From: Microbacterium sp.
Lineage (GTDB): Bacteria; Actinomycetota; Actinomycetes; Actinomycetales; Microbacteriaceae
Direction of reading: 5' to 3'
DNA: 64,000 bases
Assembly: GCA_013823625.1 (NCBI GenBank)
Contig: PNMM01000003.1
Span: forward strand, 186,001 to 250,000
Shown in pieces: positions 36,080 to 45,715 of this stretch. Positions within the stretch are counted from its first letter, which is position 1. The number at the start of each line of letters is the position of its first letter. The translations under genes and the position numbers were made by a program. Under the pieces are notes generated by a model. The model was not told the DNA's origin. It saw only the letters and a program-made list of their open reading frames with translations, and did no database searches.

Positions 36080-36775
36080 GTGACTGAGCCTTCTCCGACT
36101 GCCCCTGCCCGTTCCCTCGCCATCCGGATGCTCGCCGAAGCCCTCGGCAGCGCAGGCCTTATCGCCACCGTCGTGGGCTCGGGCATCATGGCCACCCGAC
36201 TGACCGACGATGTCGGGGTTCAGTTGCTCATCAACGCCGTGGCAACGGCGGCAGCCCTCGTCGTGCTCATCGTCGTGTTTGGGCCCGTGAGCGGAGCCCA
36301 CCTCAACCCCGTCGTTACCGCCGCGCTTGCGGCGCAGCGGCTCGTGCCCGCGCGAGAAATCCTGCCCACCGTGGTCGCCCAACTCATTGGCTTTGCCGCC
36401 GGCGCGGTGCTGGCCAACCTCATGTTCGGCGACGCAGCCGTGTCGATCAGCACCACCGTGCGCGCCGAGCCCGGGCTGCTGCTGGGCGAAGTGGTGGCGA
36501 CCGCGGGGCTTGTTGCGGTCATCCTGACTCTCGTGGCCCGAGGCCAGCAGAACTGGGTGCCGGCCGCGGTTGGCTTGTACATCGGCAGCGCGTATTTCGT
36601 CACGAGTTCGACGAGCTTTGCTAACCCCGGCATCACCCTCGGTCGCATGCTGAGCGACAGCTTCGCGGGCATCGCTCCCGAGAGTGTTCCCGCCTTCATC
36701 GCCGCCCAGCTCGTGGGTTCTGCCCTTGGCCTGCTGGCGGTGCGATTCGTGCTCGCGCCCGCGCCTCGCGACTAG
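36080..36775 (+). CDS. aqpS: MIP-family channel, AqpS-like (arsenite channel)
   Basis: A 231-residue aquaporin-fold protein with six membrane helices and two half-helix motifs that deviate from NPA: HLNPVV at about 79-84 and ANPGIT at about 187-192. Such variants occur in arsenic-linked aquaglyceroporins. It is divergent from the ArsR-ArsC fusion and shares its operator. In Sinorhizobium, AqpS lets arsenite made by ArsC flow out down its gradient, replacing ArsB; the absence of ArsB or Acr3 here suggests the same. GTG 36080 was preferred to 36074 for its promoter spacing. Its stop overlaps the convergent gene (CTAG). Confidence 0.82.
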   Translation: MTEPSPTAPARSLAIRMLAEALGSAGLIATVVGSGIMATRLTDDVGVQLLINAVATAAALVVLIVVFGPVSGAHLNPVVTAALAAQRLVPAREILPTVVAQLIGFAAGAVLANLMFGDAAVSISTTVRAEPGLLLGEVVATAGLVAVILTLVARGQQNWVPAAVGLYIGSAYFVTSSTSFANPGITLGRMLSDSFAGIAPESVPAFIAAQLVGSALGLLAVRFVLAPAPRD

Positions 36776-37443
36776 TAGGGCCGCGCGTCAATACCGTGCT
36801 CGAGGGCGAGAGCCTGCACCTCGAGGGCGATGTGGTCGCGCGTGGTTCGCATGCCTTGCTTGCCGCTCGTGCGGTCGAGGGCGACGTTCCATCGGCGAAA
36901 CTCGTGCCCCGCGAGGGCATCGAGTTCGTCGTCGCAATTGAGCACGACAATGTGGTCGGCTGCCGCGACAAACTCGGGGGCGATCGGCTTGGGGTATTCG
37001 CCGAACGCGGCAATGCCCAGTTCGTCGAGCGCTTCGGTGACGCCGGGTAAGACCCGAGCCGCGGGCGACTCACCCGCACTCACCACGCGCGTGCCCAGTG
37101 GCGCGACAGCGCGCATGAGCGCGGCTGCCAGTTGTGACCGGCCCGCGTTGCCCGAACAGATGAACAGAAACGAGGGCAACGCGCTGTGGAGTTGCCGCTG
37201 AGTGACCCAGCGCACGGCGTCGAGTCGGTCAGCGGCGAGTTGCGCTGCGAGTGAGCGCGCGTGGCTTGAGGGGTGATCGAGGTGCCGATACCGGCGAAAG
37301 CTATCGAGCACGATCTCTCGAACAGTGTCGCCATCGATGCTGTCGCGATACTGGTCGCCGAGCCGCAGGGCGACCCGATCGATCACGTCGAGCGCGTGCG
37401 GAGCGTGCACGGTCACAGGGCTGACCCCGCTTCGCGCGCGCAA
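36772..37443 (-). CDS. LMW-PTP/arsenate-reductase-like protein with N-terminal helical domain, altered active site
   Basis: A 223-residue protein: a three-helix N-terminal domain (about 16-86) like the linker of the ArsR-ArsC fusion, then an LMW-PTP domain with Cys96-SGNAGR-Ser103. The second block reads VLNCDDELDAL instead of TMGCGDACP, so Cys170 is kept but the partner cysteine is replaced by Leu; Asp190 remains. It may be a divergent reductase, a phosphatase or a sensor. The start is uncertain: TTG 37443 or GTG 37416. A PHO-box-like repeat and GTTCACG (37452-37458) lie upstream, shared with divergent ppk1. Confidence 0.75.
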   Translation of the reverse strand: MRARSGVSPVTVHAPHALDVIDRVALRLGDQYRDSIDGDTVREIVLDSFRRYRHLDHPSSHARSLAAQLAADRLDAVRWVTQRQLHSALPSFLFICSGNAGRSQLAAALMRAVAPLGTRVVSAGESPAARVLPGVTEALDELGIAAFGEYPKPIAPEFVAAADHIVVLNCDDELDALAGHEFRRWNVALDRTSGKQGMRTTRDHIALEVQALALEHGIDARPY

Positions 37444-37478
37444 GACGATCTGTTCACGTGTCTAGGCAACGGGCTCCT

Positions 37479-37496
37479 CGTGAACGTGCGGTGAAC
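37479..37496 (-). promoter_or_regulatory. PHO-box-like direct repeat between the phosphatase-like gene and ppk1
   Basis: On the minus strand, GTTCACC-GCAC-GTTCACG: two 7-bp units at 11-bp spacing, the arrangement bound by PhoP/RegX3-type regulators in actinobacteria. A third GTTCACG lies at 37452-37458. It is 38 bp upstream of the ppk1 -10-like box. Confidence 0.6.
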
Positions 37497-37547
37497 GCCA
37501 TGCGGCTCCCGTGAGTCAGTTGGGCGATTCCTGCCACAATGGGCCGC

Positions 37548-39743
37548 ATGCACGACGAAGGTCTGACAGACACGGGGTACCAGGTCGACGGTGGCGTGGG
37601 CGGCGACTTTGTCGACGACTACGACGAGTCGACAAGTGTTGATGACGGCACCCTGCCCGCCGACCGGTACCTCGATCGCGAACTCAGCTGGTTGCGCTTC
37701 AACCAGCGCGTGCTCGAGCTCGCCGAAGACGACGCTGTTCCCCTTCTCGAGCGGGTCAACTTTCTCGCGATCTTCGCGAGCAATCTCGACGAGTTCTTCA
37801 TGGTGCGCGTTGCGGGCCTCAAGCGGCGCATCGTGACCGGTCTGGCCGTACCCACCAACACGGGCCGAGCCCCGAGCGACGTGCTTGCTGACATCAATGC
37901 GCTCGCACTCGAGTTGCAGCACCGGCACTCCCGTGCCTTCCACGACCTGGTCAAGCCCGCTCTCGATGACGCGGGCATCCACGTCGAGTCGTGGGCTGAC
38001 CTGAGCGACACCGACCGCTCACGCATCGACGAGATCTTCGCGAGCCAGATCTTCCCCGTGCTCATGCCGCTCGCGGTTGATCCCGCACACCCGTTCCCCT
38101 ACATCTCGGGCCTCTCGCTCAACCTGTCGGTACGCGTGCGCAACCCCAAGACCGATCGCGTCGAGTTTGCGCGCCTTAAGGTGCCGACCGTGCTGCCGCG
38201 ATTCGTGCAGTTGCCCGATGACGGCTCGGGCCGGGTGCGCTTCTTGACGCTCGAAGATCTCATTTCGAACCACCTCGACGAGCTCTTTCCGGGCATGGAG
38301 ATCTTGGAGCATCACGAGTTTCGCGTCACGCGCAACGAAGACGTTGAGGTCGACGAAGACGAGAGCGAGAACCTCATTCAAGCCCTCGAGCGCGAGCTGT
38401 TGCGTCGACGGTTCGGCCCGCCCATTCGTCTCGAAATTACCGACGACATGGATGCTGTGACGCTCGGTCTGCTGGTGCGCGAGCTCGGCATCACCGAGCA
38501 AGAGGTCTACCGTCTTCCCGCGCCGCTCGACCTCGGTGGGCTCTTCGAAATCTCCAAGCTCGACCGACCGCACCTCAAGTACCCCAAGCACGTTCCCGTC
38601 ACGCCCTTGCAACTGCAGACCGCAGAGCCCAACACGGCGCCCGATGTGTTTGCCTCGATTGCCCGCGGCGACATCCTCGTTCATCACCCCTACGAGTCAT
38701 TTGCGACGAGCGTGCAGGCCTTTCTCGAACAAGCCGCGCGCGACCCCAACGTGCTCGCCATCAAGCAGACCCTGTACCGAACCAGTGGCGATAGCCCCAT
38801 CATCGAGGCGCTCATCGATGCCGCCGAGCGGGGCAAGGCCGTACTCGCGCTCGTCGAGATCAAGGCGCGGTTCGACGAGCAAAACAACATCGAGTGGGCC
38901 CGCAAGCTCGAGAAGGCAGGCGTGCACGTCGTGTACGGCCTCGTCGGGCTCAAGACACACTGCAAGCTTGCCCTCGTCGTGCGGCAAGAAAAGGGCGGCG
39001 CCCTCAAGCACTACGCCCACATCGGCACGGGCAACTACAACCCCAAGACCAGTCGCATCTACGAAGACCTCGGGCTCTTTACGGCCGATGACCAGGTGGG
39101 CAAAGACCTCACGCGACTCTTCAATGAGCTTTCGGGTTATGCCATCGAGAAGAAGTTCAAGCGATTGCTCGTTGCTCCTCGATACCTGCGGCGCGGACTG
39201 CTCAAGCTCATCGCGGTCGAGACTGAGAACGCGCGCGCTGGCCTGAAGGCGAGCATCCGCATCAAGCTCAATTCGCTCGTTGATGAGGCCATCATCGACG
39301 CGCTCTACCGCGCGAGCGCGGCCGGTGTCCCCGTCGACATTGTCGTGCGCGGCGTCTGCGCGATCGTGCCGGGGGTCGCGGGCTTGAGCGACAACATTCG
39401 CGTGCGCAGTGTGCTCGGGCGCTACCTCGAGCACTCGCGCATTTTCGCCTTTCACAACAACGGCGATCCGCAGGTCTACATCGGCAGTGCCGACATGATG
39501 CACCGCAATCTCGATCGACGTGTCGAGGCGCTCATTCGACTCGTCGATCCGTCGCACTTAGCCGAGATTGACGAGCTGTTCACCCTCACCATGAGTGACC
39601 GAACGGCGTCGTGGCACCTGCAGCCCGATGGCGATTGGAAACGCGTTCACCGTGATGAGCGAGGCAGACCGCTCGCCGACCTGCAGAATGTCACTATGAA
39701 CGCGATCGCGACCCGGCGACGCGGGGGCGCGGCTCGCGCATGA
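37548..39743 (+). CDS. ppk1: Polyphosphate kinase 1
   Basis: A 731-residue enzyme. The N-terminal domain opens with [18 protein letters not shown] (about 43-60), [17 protein letters not shown] follows, and the two phospholipase-D-like catalytic domains carry HHPYESF (about 381-387, His autophosphorylation region), [29 protein letters not shown] and, in the second, RYLEHSRIF. It polymerises the gamma phosphate of ATP into polyphosphate at the membrane. ATG 37548 follows CACAAT (37535-37540) by 7 nt with no ribosome-binding site. Its stop overlaps the mutT1 start (ATGA). Confidence 0.96.
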   Translation: MHDEGLTDTGYQVDGGVGGDFVDDYDESTSVDDGTLPADRYLDRELSWLRFNQRVLELAEDDAVPLLERVNFLAIFASNLDEFFMVRVAGLKRRIVTGLAVPTNTGRAPSDVLADINALALELQHRHSRAFHDLVKPALDDAGIHVESWADLSDTDRSRIDEIFASQIFPVLMPLAVDPAHPFPYISGLSLNLSVRVRNPKTDRVEFARLKVPTVLPRFVQLPDDGSGRVRFLTLEDLISNHLDELFPGMEILEHHEFRVTRNEDVEVDEDESENLIQALERELLRRRFGPPIRLEITDDMDAVTLGLLVRELGITEQEVYRLPAPLDLGGLFEISKLDRPHLKYPKHVPVTPLQLQTAEPNTAPDVFASIARGDILVHHPYESFATSVQAFLEQAARDPNVLAIKQTLYRTSGDSPIIEALIDAAERGKAVLALVEIKARFDEQNNIEWARKLEKAGVHVVYGLVGLKTHCKLALVVRQEKGGALKHYAHIGTGNYNPKTSRIYEDLGLFTADDQVGKDLTRLFNELSGYAIEKKFKRLLVAPRYLRRGLLKLIAVETENARAGLKASIRIKLNSLVDEAIIDALYRASAAGVPVDIVVRGVCAIVPGVAGLSDNIRVRSVLGRYLEHSRIFAFHNNGDPQVYIGSADMMHRNLDRRVEALIRLVDPSHLAEIDELFTLTMSDRTASWHLQPDGDWKRVHRDERGRPLADLQNVTMNAIATRRRGGAARA

Positions 39744-40717
39744 CTCCCGCATCGCACGCCGCCCCGGTGCGTACGGTCTCGGACACGGTCGAGGCGGCCG
39801 GTGCCGTTGTGTGGAAAATGGTCGACGGCAAGGCCCGCATTTTGCTCGTGCATCGCACGCAGCACAAAGACGTCTCGCTGCCGAAGGGCAAGGTCGACCC
39901 GGGCGAAACCCTGCCGCACACCGCCGTGCGCGAGATCGCTGAAGAGACCGGCTTCGAGGTCTCGCTCGGTGCCCCCCTCGGAACGGTCGAATACCGATTG
40001 CCCAACGGGCGTGACAAGGTCGTGCATTACTGGTCGGCCGAAGTGGATGCGGGCCACGCCGAACGCCACAGCTATGAGGCGAACGGCGAGATTCGCGCCC
40101 TCGAGTGGGTGCCGATTGCGAAGGCCGTCAAGCACCTCAGCTACAAGCACGATGCGGACGTTGTCGAGCGCTTCGCCGCACAACTCGAGGCCGGACTCGC
40201 CCGCACCTTCGCGATCATCGTGCTGCGTCATGGCAAGGCCATGCCGCACGAGCAATGGGATGGCCCTGACCACACGCGTCCGCTCTTGCACCGCGGTCTT
40301 GAGCAGTCGCGGTCGGTCGCGGGCGGTGTTGCCGCGTTTGGGCCTCAGGCGCTCGTGACCAGCACGGCGGCCCGCTGCGTCTCGACGATCGCGCCGACGG
40401 CCGACGTCACGGGGCTTGAGGTCAAGCACTCGCGCAGCATCAGTCAAGACGCTTACGCGAGTGATGGCCTTCGTGTTCGTCGCCAGGTTGAAAAGCGCCT
40501 TGCGCGTCGCACGACCGCGGTGCTCTGCAGCCATGGCCCCGTGATCCCGCAGATCATTGGTGCCGTCGCCGAGTTGACGGGGGCCGCGGTCACTCCGGCA
40601 CTCCGCCGCAGCGCTGCGTTGTCAACGGGTGAGTATGCGGTCATGCACGTGTCGGCCGAGGGGCCGGCCCTTCGCCTCGTCGCGATCGAGACGCACGTTC
40701 CGGCTGTCGACGCTTAG
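39740..40717 (+). CDS. mutT1: MutT1-type Nudix hydrolase / histidine phosphatase fusion
   Basis: A 325-residue two-domain protein. The N-terminal Nudix domain has a full Nudix box, [23 protein letters not shown] (about 53-75), and the C-terminal half from about residue 155 is a histidine phosphatase with the RHG motif (VLRHGKAMP). This is the layout of mycobacterial MutT1, which hydrolyses diadenosine polyphosphates and 8-oxo-dGTP/GTP products. It is translationally coupled to ppk1 by ATGA overlap, linking polyphosphate and nucleotide-pool cleaning, a common actinobacterial order. Confidence 0.93.
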   Translation: MTPASHAAPVRTVSDTVEAAGAVVWKMVDGKARILLVHRTQHKDVSLPKGKVDPGETLPHTAVREIAEETGFEVSLGAPLGTVEYRLPNGRDKVVHYWSAEVDAGHAERHSYEANGEIRALEWVPIAKAVKHLSYKHDADVVERFAAQLEAGLARTFAIIVLRHGKAMPHEQWDGPDHTRPLLHRGLEQSRSVAGGVAAFGPQALVTSTAARCVSTIAPTADVTGLEVKHSRSISQDAYASDGLRVRRQVEKRLARRTTAVLCSHGPVIPQIIGAVAELTGAAVTPALRRSAALSTGEYAVMHVSAEGPALRLVAIETHVPAVDA

Positions 40718-40732
40718 CCAGATTCGCCACGC

Positions 40733-40770
40733 GTTAACCTGCCGTTCACCTCGGGGGCGGAGCGTAGACA
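40733..40770 (+). promoter_or_regulatory. PHO box and -10 box of pstS
   Basis: GTTAACC (40733-40739) and GTTCACC (40744-40750) form a direct repeat with 11-bp period, the PhoP/RegX3 binding pattern. TAGACA (40765-40770) lies 14 bp downstream as a -10 box, so the PHO box takes the place of a -35 element, as in activated pst promoters. An untranslated leader of about 75 nt follows. Confidence 0.8.
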
Positions 40771-40851
40771 CCGACGCTCCTTACCGTGTCATTCGCCCGG
40801 CCTCCTGCGCCGGGCACGCAATCACGAATCGATCCCCGAAGGGAAAACACA

Positions 40852-41934
40852 GTGAACATCACGCGTGTCGGCAGCTTTGCTGCCATCAGCGTCGCCGCAG
40901 CTCTCGTTCTGAGCGCTTGCGCCACCAACGAAACCCCCACCGACGAGACGCCCAGCGCTCTCGCCGGAAACCTTGTCGGAGCCGGCTCGTCGGCTGTCGG
41001 CGCTGCCCAGGAAGTCTGGATCGCTGAGTTCCAGACCGCCAACCCCGAGGTCACCGTCACGTACGACCCCACGGGTTCGGGCGCTGGCCGCGAGACCTTC
41101 CTTGCCGGTGGTAGCGACTTCGCTGGCACCGACCGCGCGTTCAACGACGAAGAGGTTGCCGCTGGCGGCTTCGCGTCGTGCGCCGAGGGCTCGGGCATCG
41201 TGCAGCTTCCGCTGTACGTCTCGCCGATCGCCGTCATCTTCAACCTCGACGGTGTGTCTGAGCTCAACATGAGCGCTGACGTCATCGCGGGCATCTTCGC
41301 CGGCACGATCACCAACTGGAGCGACGCGGCGATCGCCGACCTCAACGAGGGTGTCGAGCTTCCTGACCTGGCCATCACGCCGGTTCACCGCTCGGACGAC
41401 TCGGGCACGACGGACAACTTCACCGACTACCTCGCTCAGGCCGCTCCGTCGGTCTGGACCTTCGAGGCCGACGGCGTGTGGCCGCTCGACTCGGGTGAAG
41501 GCGCCCAGGGCACCTCGGGTGTTGTCGACGCCGTGACCAACGGCGTGGGCACCATCGGCTACGCCGACGCTTCGCGCGCCGGTGACCTCGGCACCGTTGC
41601 GGTGCAGATCGGTGACGAGTTCGTTCCGTTCTCGCCCGAGGCTGCCGCGGCCGTCGTCGACGCCTCGCCGTTCATCGAGGGTCGTCCCGACTTCGACCTG
41701 AGCATCGAGCTCGACCGCACGCCTGACAGCGCCGCCTACCCGGTCGTGCTCGTCGCGTACCTGGTCGGCTGCGAGACCTACCTCGACCCGGCCAAGGGCG
41801 AGCTCGTCAAGGCCTACTTCAGCTACATGGCTGGCGAGGCCGGCCAGGCTGCTGCTGCCGCCGGTGCCGGTTCGGCCCCGATCTCGGCCACGCTCTTCGA
41901 GCGCGTGACCGCCGCGATCGACGTCATCAGCTAG
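40852..41934 (+). CDS. pstS: Phosphate ABC transporter, substrate-binding lipoprotein
   Basis: A 360-residue lipoprotein with lipobox LVLSAC (Cys23) after a signal peptide. The PBP fold has the phosphate-binding loops GAGSSAVGAAQEVW (about 41-54), DPTGSGAGRETF (SGxGR-type loop near 75) and HRSDDSGTTDNF near 180. GTG 40852 follows GAAGGGAAA. It captures inorganic phosphate outside the membrane. It heads pstSCAB, behind a PHO box, and is separated from pstC by a hairpin that could make PstS the most abundant product. Confidence 0.96.
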   Translation: MNITRVGSFAAISVAAALVLSACATNETPTDETPSALAGNLVGAGSSAVGAAQEVWIAEFQTANPEVTVTYDPTGSGAGRETFLAGGSDFAGTDRAFNDEEVAAGGFASCAEGSGIVQLPLYVSPIAVIFNLDGVSELNMSADVIAGIFAGTITNWSDAAIADLNEGVELPDLAITPVHRSDDSGTTDNFTDYLAQAAPSVWTFEADGVWPLDSGEGAQGTSGVVDAVTNGVGTIGYADASRAGDLGTVAVQIGDEFVPFSPEAAAAVVDASPFIEGRPDFDLSIELDRTPDSAAYPVVLVAYLVGCETYLDPAKGELVKAYFSYMAGEAGQAAAAAGAGSAPISATLFERVTAAIDVIS

Positions 41935-41953
41935 TCAGCACCACCCTGATAAC

Positions 41954-41993
41954 GCCGTGGGGTGTGGGAGCAGTTGCCCCCGCACCCCACGGC
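41954..41993 (+). terminator. Hairpin between pstS and pstC (partial terminator)
   Basis: An 11-bp perfect stem, GCCGTGGGGTG (41954-41964) with CACCCCACGGC (41983-41993), encloses a further GGG/CCC pairing. There is no T-run. Its place after pstS fits partial termination or 3'-end protection of pstS mRNA. The rest of the 153-bp gap ends with the pstC ribosome-binding site GCGGAGGAA. Confidence 0.65.
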
Positions 41994-42087
41994 CGTCAGA
42001 CTGGGGTCGGACCTTGTGATCCCGTTCCCCTGAGCACCACCACGCACGACCCCCTGGCCCATCCTGATTTGCGGAGGAACCGAGTCG

Positions 42088-43047
42088 ATGACCGCGACAG
42101 ACCCGAAGGTTCTCCCCGTCGCATCACAGGGAAAGCCGAAGCAACGACTCGGCGACATCATCTTCTCTCGCACGTCGCTCATCTCAGGCTCGGCCATCCT
42201 TGCGATTCTCGCGGCCGTCGCCATCTTCTTGGTAGGGCAGAGCCTTCCGGCCTTCGTCGCTGATCCCGAAGACTTGATCGGTTCGCCCGCGAGCTTCGGC
42301 GACTACGTCTGGCCGCTCGTGTTCGGCACGCTCTGGTCGGCCACTCTGGCGCTCGTCATGGCCCTGCCGCTCGCCGTGGGAATCGCCCTGTTCATCTCGC
42401 ACTACGCGCCTCGTCGACTCGCACAGATTCTCGGCTACATCGTCGACTTGCTCGCGGCGGTTCCCTCGGTCGTCTTCGGCCTGTGGGGCATCGGCGTTCT
42501 CGCCCCCGCGGTGCTGCCGGCCTACACCTGGCTCGCCGAGAACCTGGGCTGGATTCCTTTCTTCGCACCGCCCGTCTCGGGCACGGGTCGCACGATTCTG
42601 ACGGCGGCGATCGTGCTCGGCGTCATGATCCTGCCGGTCATGACGGCCATCTGCCGTGAGATCTTCATCCAAACCCCCGTGCTTCATGAAGAGGCCGCGC
42701 TCGCGCTCGGAGCAACGCGCTGGGAGATGATCACGATGGCGGTGCTACCGTTCGGGCGCCCCGGCATCATCTCGGGCGCCATGCTCGGCTTGGGCCGCGC
42801 CCTCGGCGAGACCATGGCCGTGGCCATGGTGCTGTCTGCCACGGGCGTCATCACGATCAACCTCGTGAGTTCGACCAACCCGTCAACAATCGCCGCCAAC
42901 ATCGCACTGAGCTTTCCCGAGGCCTACGGCATCAACGTGAACCTGCTCATTGCCACGGGCCTCATCCTCTTCGTGATCACGCTCATCGTGAACTCGATCG
43001 CGCGCTACATCGTCAACCGCCGTAAAGACTTCTCAGGAGCGAACTGA
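42088..43047 (+). CDS. pstC: Phosphate ABC transporter permease PstC
   Basis: A 319-residue membrane protein with six helices after a short cytoplasmic N-terminus. The central DLLAAVPSVVFGLWGI stretch and the EAALALGATRWEMI coupling helix (EAA loop, about 204-218) contact PstB. ATG 42088 is preceded by GCGGAGGAA. pstA starts one base after its stop. Confidence 0.96.
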   Translation: MTATDPKVLPVASQGKPKQRLGDIIFSRTSLISGSAILAILAAVAIFLVGQSLPAFVADPEDLIGSPASFGDYVWPLVFGTLWSATLALVMALPLAVGIALFISHYAPRRLAQILGYIVDLLAAVPSVVFGLWGIGVLAPAVLPAYTWLAENLGWIPFFAPPVSGTGRTILTAAIVLGVMILPVMTAICREIFIQTPVLHEEAALALGATRWEMITMAVLPFGRPGIISGAMLGLGRALGETMAVAMVLSATGVITINLVSSTNPSTIAANIALSFPEAYGINVNLLIATGLILFVITLIVNSIARYIVNRRKDFSGAN

Positions 43048-43048
43048 C

Positions 43049-44128
43049 ATGACTGCGACCGTCGTGCAGACCGGCATTACCAACTCGCTCACGCAAGGTC
43101 AGCTGCACCCCCGCACGCCCTGGGTGATTCTCGGCCTTTCGCTCGCTGCCGCGGGCGGAATCGTCTCGCTCATCGCGAGCGCTGTGTCTTCAGAGTTCTC
43201 GCTCGTCGGCGCCATCGCGCTGGGGGCGCTGTTCTACCTCGTGTCGATCGTCGTCATCAGCCGACTCGTCGAGGGCTCGCGCAAGGCGACCGACCGCTTC
43301 GTGACGGCCCTCGTGACGGGCGCATTCATCATCGCGATGGCCCCGCTCGTGTCGTTGCTCTTCACCGTCGTGGTTAACGGCTCGGCTCGTTTCGACATCG
43401 AGTTCTTTACGAGCTCCATGCGCAACGTCGTGGGCGAGGGCGGTGGCGCGGCTCACGCGATCGTGGGCACGCTGCTCATGACCGGCACCGCCGCGATCAT
43501 CTCGATCCCCATCGGTCTCTTTACGGCGATCTATCTCGTCGAATACGGTCGCGGTCCGCTTGCCCGGGCGATCACGTTCTTCGTCGACGTCATGACCGGC
43601 ATCCCGTCGATCGTTGCGGGTCTCTTCGCTTTCGCCCTGTTCGCGATCTTCTTTGGCCCCGGCGTGCGCATGGGCTTCGCGGGAGCGATCGCTCTCGCCG
43701 TGCTGATGATTCCGGTTGTCGTGCGCTCGTGCGAAGAGATGCTGCGCGTGGTGCCGAACGAGTTGCGCGAAGCTTCGTATGCGCTCGGTGTGCCGAAGTG
43801 GCTGACGATTCTCAACGTTGTTCTTCCGACGTCGGCGGCGGGCATTGCGACGGGCATCATGCTCTCGATCGCTCGCGTCATCGGTGAGACCGCGCCCCTG
43901 CTGATCGTCGCCGGCTTCACCGCGAGCATGAACTACAACCTCTTCGCCGAACGCATGCAGTCGCTGCCCGTGTTCGTCTTCACCTCGTACTCCAACCAGG
44001 GTGTCGACACACAGGCCTACCTCGACCGTGCATGGGCCGGAGCACTCACGCTCATCCTCATCGTCATGCTGCTCAACCTCGTGGCGCGCATCATCGCTCG
44101 CGCCTTTGCCCCCAAGCTCGGCCGCTAA
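43049..44128 (+). CDS. pstA: Phosphate ABC transporter permease PstA
   Basis: A 359-residue permease, longer than usual because of two extra N-terminal membrane helices. The [14 protein letters not shown] segment and the [23 protein letters not shown] coupling loop (about 230-252) are diagnostic. With PstC it forms the phosphate channel. It starts one base after pstC and is followed after 31 bp by pstB. Confidence 0.95.
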   Translation: MTATVVQTGITNSLTQGQLHPRTPWVILGLSLAAAGGIVSLIASAVSSEFSLVGAIALGALFYLVSIVVISRLVEGSRKATDRFVTALVTGAFIIAMAPLVSLLFTVVVNGSARFDIEFFTSSMRNVVGEGGGAAHAIVGTLLMTGTAAIISIPIGLFTAIYLVEYGRGPLARAITFFVDVMTGIPSIVAGLFAFALFAIFFGPGVRMGFAGAIALAVLMIPVVVRSCEEMLRVVPNELREASYALGVPKWLTILNVVLPTSAAGIATGIMLSIARVIGETAPLLIVAGFTASMNYNLFAERMQSLPVFVFTSYSNQGVDTQAYLDRAWAGALTLILIVMLLNLVARIIARAFAPKLGR

Positions 44129-44159
44129 GCCCAGAACCGACCGAAGGAAAACTGACACC

Positions 44160-44939
44160 GTGTCTAAGCGCATCGAAGTGAACGACCTCAACGTCTACTA
44201 CGGCAAGTTCAAGGCGGTGGAAGACGTCAGCATGGTCATCGAGCCCCGAAGCGTCACCGCCTTCATCGGCCCTTCTGGTTGTGGCAAGTCGACCTTCATT
44301 CGCACGCTCAACCGCATGCACGAGGTGATTCCCGGGGCCTACGTCGAAGGCGAAGTGCTCATCGACGGCGATGACCTCTATGGTCCGGGTGTTGACCCGG
44401 TGCTCGTACGCCGACAGGTGGGAATGGTCTTTCAGCGGCCTAACCCCTTCCCCACGATGTCGATTCGCGACAATGTGCTCGCGGGCGTCAAGCTCAACAA
44501 CCGTCGCATCAGCAAGACCGACGCCGACGAGCTGGTCGAGAAGTCTCTGCAGGGTGCCAACCTCTGGAACGAAGTCAAAGATCGCCTCGAACGGCCCGGC
44601 TCGAGCATCTCGGGAGGTCAGCAGCAGCGTTTGTGCATTGCGCGCGCGATTGCCGTTGAGCCCGAGGTGATTCTCATGGACGAGCCGTGCTCGGCTCTCG
44701 ACCCCATTTCGACGCTCGCGATCGAAGACCTCATTGAAGAGCTCAAGAAGGAATACACGATCGTCATCGTGACCCACAACATGCAGCAGGCCAGCCGCGT
44801 GAGTGACAAGACGGCGTTCTTCAACATCGCGGGCACGGGCAAGCCGGGCAAGCTCATCGAGTACGACGACACCTCGGTGATCTTCTCGAACCCCAGCGTG
44901 AAAGACACCGAAGACTACGTCTCGGGCAAGTTCGGATAA
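44160..44939 (+). CDS. pstB: Phosphate ABC transporter ATP-binding protein PstB
   Basis: A 259-residue ABC ATPase: Walker [10 protein letters not shown] (about 36-44), Q-loop VFQRPNPFP, signature [10 protein letters not shown], Walker [14 protein letters not shown], and the switch His in THNMQQ. GTG 44160 follows GAAGGAAAA. It powers phosphate import and, with PhoU and SenX3, signals phosphate supply. It is convergent with glnR; the 33-bp gap shows no clear terminator. Confidence 0.97.
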   Translation: MSKRIEVNDLNVYYGKFKAVEDVSMVIEPRSVTAFIGPSGCGKSTFIRTLNRMHEVIPGAYVEGEVLIDGDDLYGPGVDPVLVRRQVGMVFQRPNPFPTMSIRDNVLAGVKLNNRRISKTDADELVEKSLQGANLWNEVKDRLERPGSSISGGQQQRLCIARAIAVEPEVILMDEPCSALDPISTLAIEDLIEELKKEYTIVIVTHNMQQASRVSDKTAFFNIAGTGKPGKLIEYDDTSVIFSNPSVKDTEDYVSGKFG

Positions 44940-44972
44940 CCCGACGCGACAGGCGCAGCGCCGCGCAGACCC

Positions 44973-45665
44973 CTAGAAGGTCGAGCGCGCGGGCGCTTGC
45001 TCGTTCTCGTCGTCGTGCACCGTGAAGCGGTAGCCGACGTTGCGCACGGTGCCAATGAGCGATTCCATATCGCCGAGCTTGGCGCGCAAACGCCGCACGT
45101 GGACGTCGACCGTGCGCGTGCCACCGAAGTAGTCGTAGCCCCACACCTCGCTCAGCAATTGCTCGCGGGTAAAGACGCGGCTGGGGTGGGTGGCAAAGAA
45201 CCGCAGCAATTCGAACTCTTTGAACGTGAGGTCGAGGGTGCGGCCGTGCACTTTCGCCGAGTAGCTCGCTTCGTCGATGACGACACCGGATGCCCGAATC
45301 ATGCTCGAGCCTTCGTCGCGCGATTGGCGGCCGATGGCGAGCCGTAGCCGGGCATCCACTTCAGCGGGCCCCGCGGTTTCGAGCAGCACATCGTCGATGC
45401 CCCACTCGGCGTTGACAGCCGTGAGCCCACCCTCGGTGAGCACGACGATGATGGGAGAACCGGCGCCCGTGGTGGTCAAGATCTTGCAGAGAGACTTGGC
45501 GCTGGCGAGATCGCCGCGCGCGTCAACGATGATGACGTCGGCGGGAGGCGCGCCAACGAGAGCCGCCGGTTCCGCCGGAATGCGGCGCACCCGGTGGCTG
45601 AGCAGGGCCAGCGCCGGAAGAACGTCGGTGTTCACCTGCGAGGTCAGGATCAACAACTGAGCCAC
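44973..45665 (-). CDS. glnR: GlnR-type orphan response regulator (nitrogen regulator)
   Basis: A 230-residue OmpR-family protein. The receiver-like domain has Asp48 in [10 protein letters not shown] but lacks the full phosphorylation pocket, and its [33 protein letters not shown] stretch is strongly GlnR-like. The winged-helix DNA-binding domain ([53 protein letters not shown]) is nearly that of Streptomyces GlnR. GlnR regulates ammonium assimilation without a cognate kinase. The start is GTG 45665. Its location beside pst is also seen, as I recall, in Streptomyces. Confidence 0.9.
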   Translation of the reverse strand: MAQLLILTSQVNTDVLPALALLSHRVRRIPAEPAALVGAPPADVIIVDARGDLASAKSLCKILTTTGAGSPIIVVLTEGGLTAVNAEWGIDDVLLETAGPAEVDARLRLAIGRQSRDEGSSMIRASGVVIDEASYSAKVHGRTLDLTFKEFELLRFFATHPSRVFTREQLLSEVWGYDYFGGTRTVDVHVRRLRAKLGDMESLIGTVRNVGYRFTVHDDENEQAPARSTF

Positions 45666-45703
45666 TTGTCCTCCACGGTGTCTCGCTCAGTGTACAAGCG
45701 CCC

Positions 45704-45709
45704 TAGCAT
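45704..45709 (+). promoter_or_regulatory. -10 box of the 87-residue membrane protein gene (leaderless)
   Basis: TAGCAT ends 6 nt before ATG 45716. The gap to divergent glnR is only 50 bp. Confidence 0.5.
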
Positions 45710-45715
45710 GGGGGC

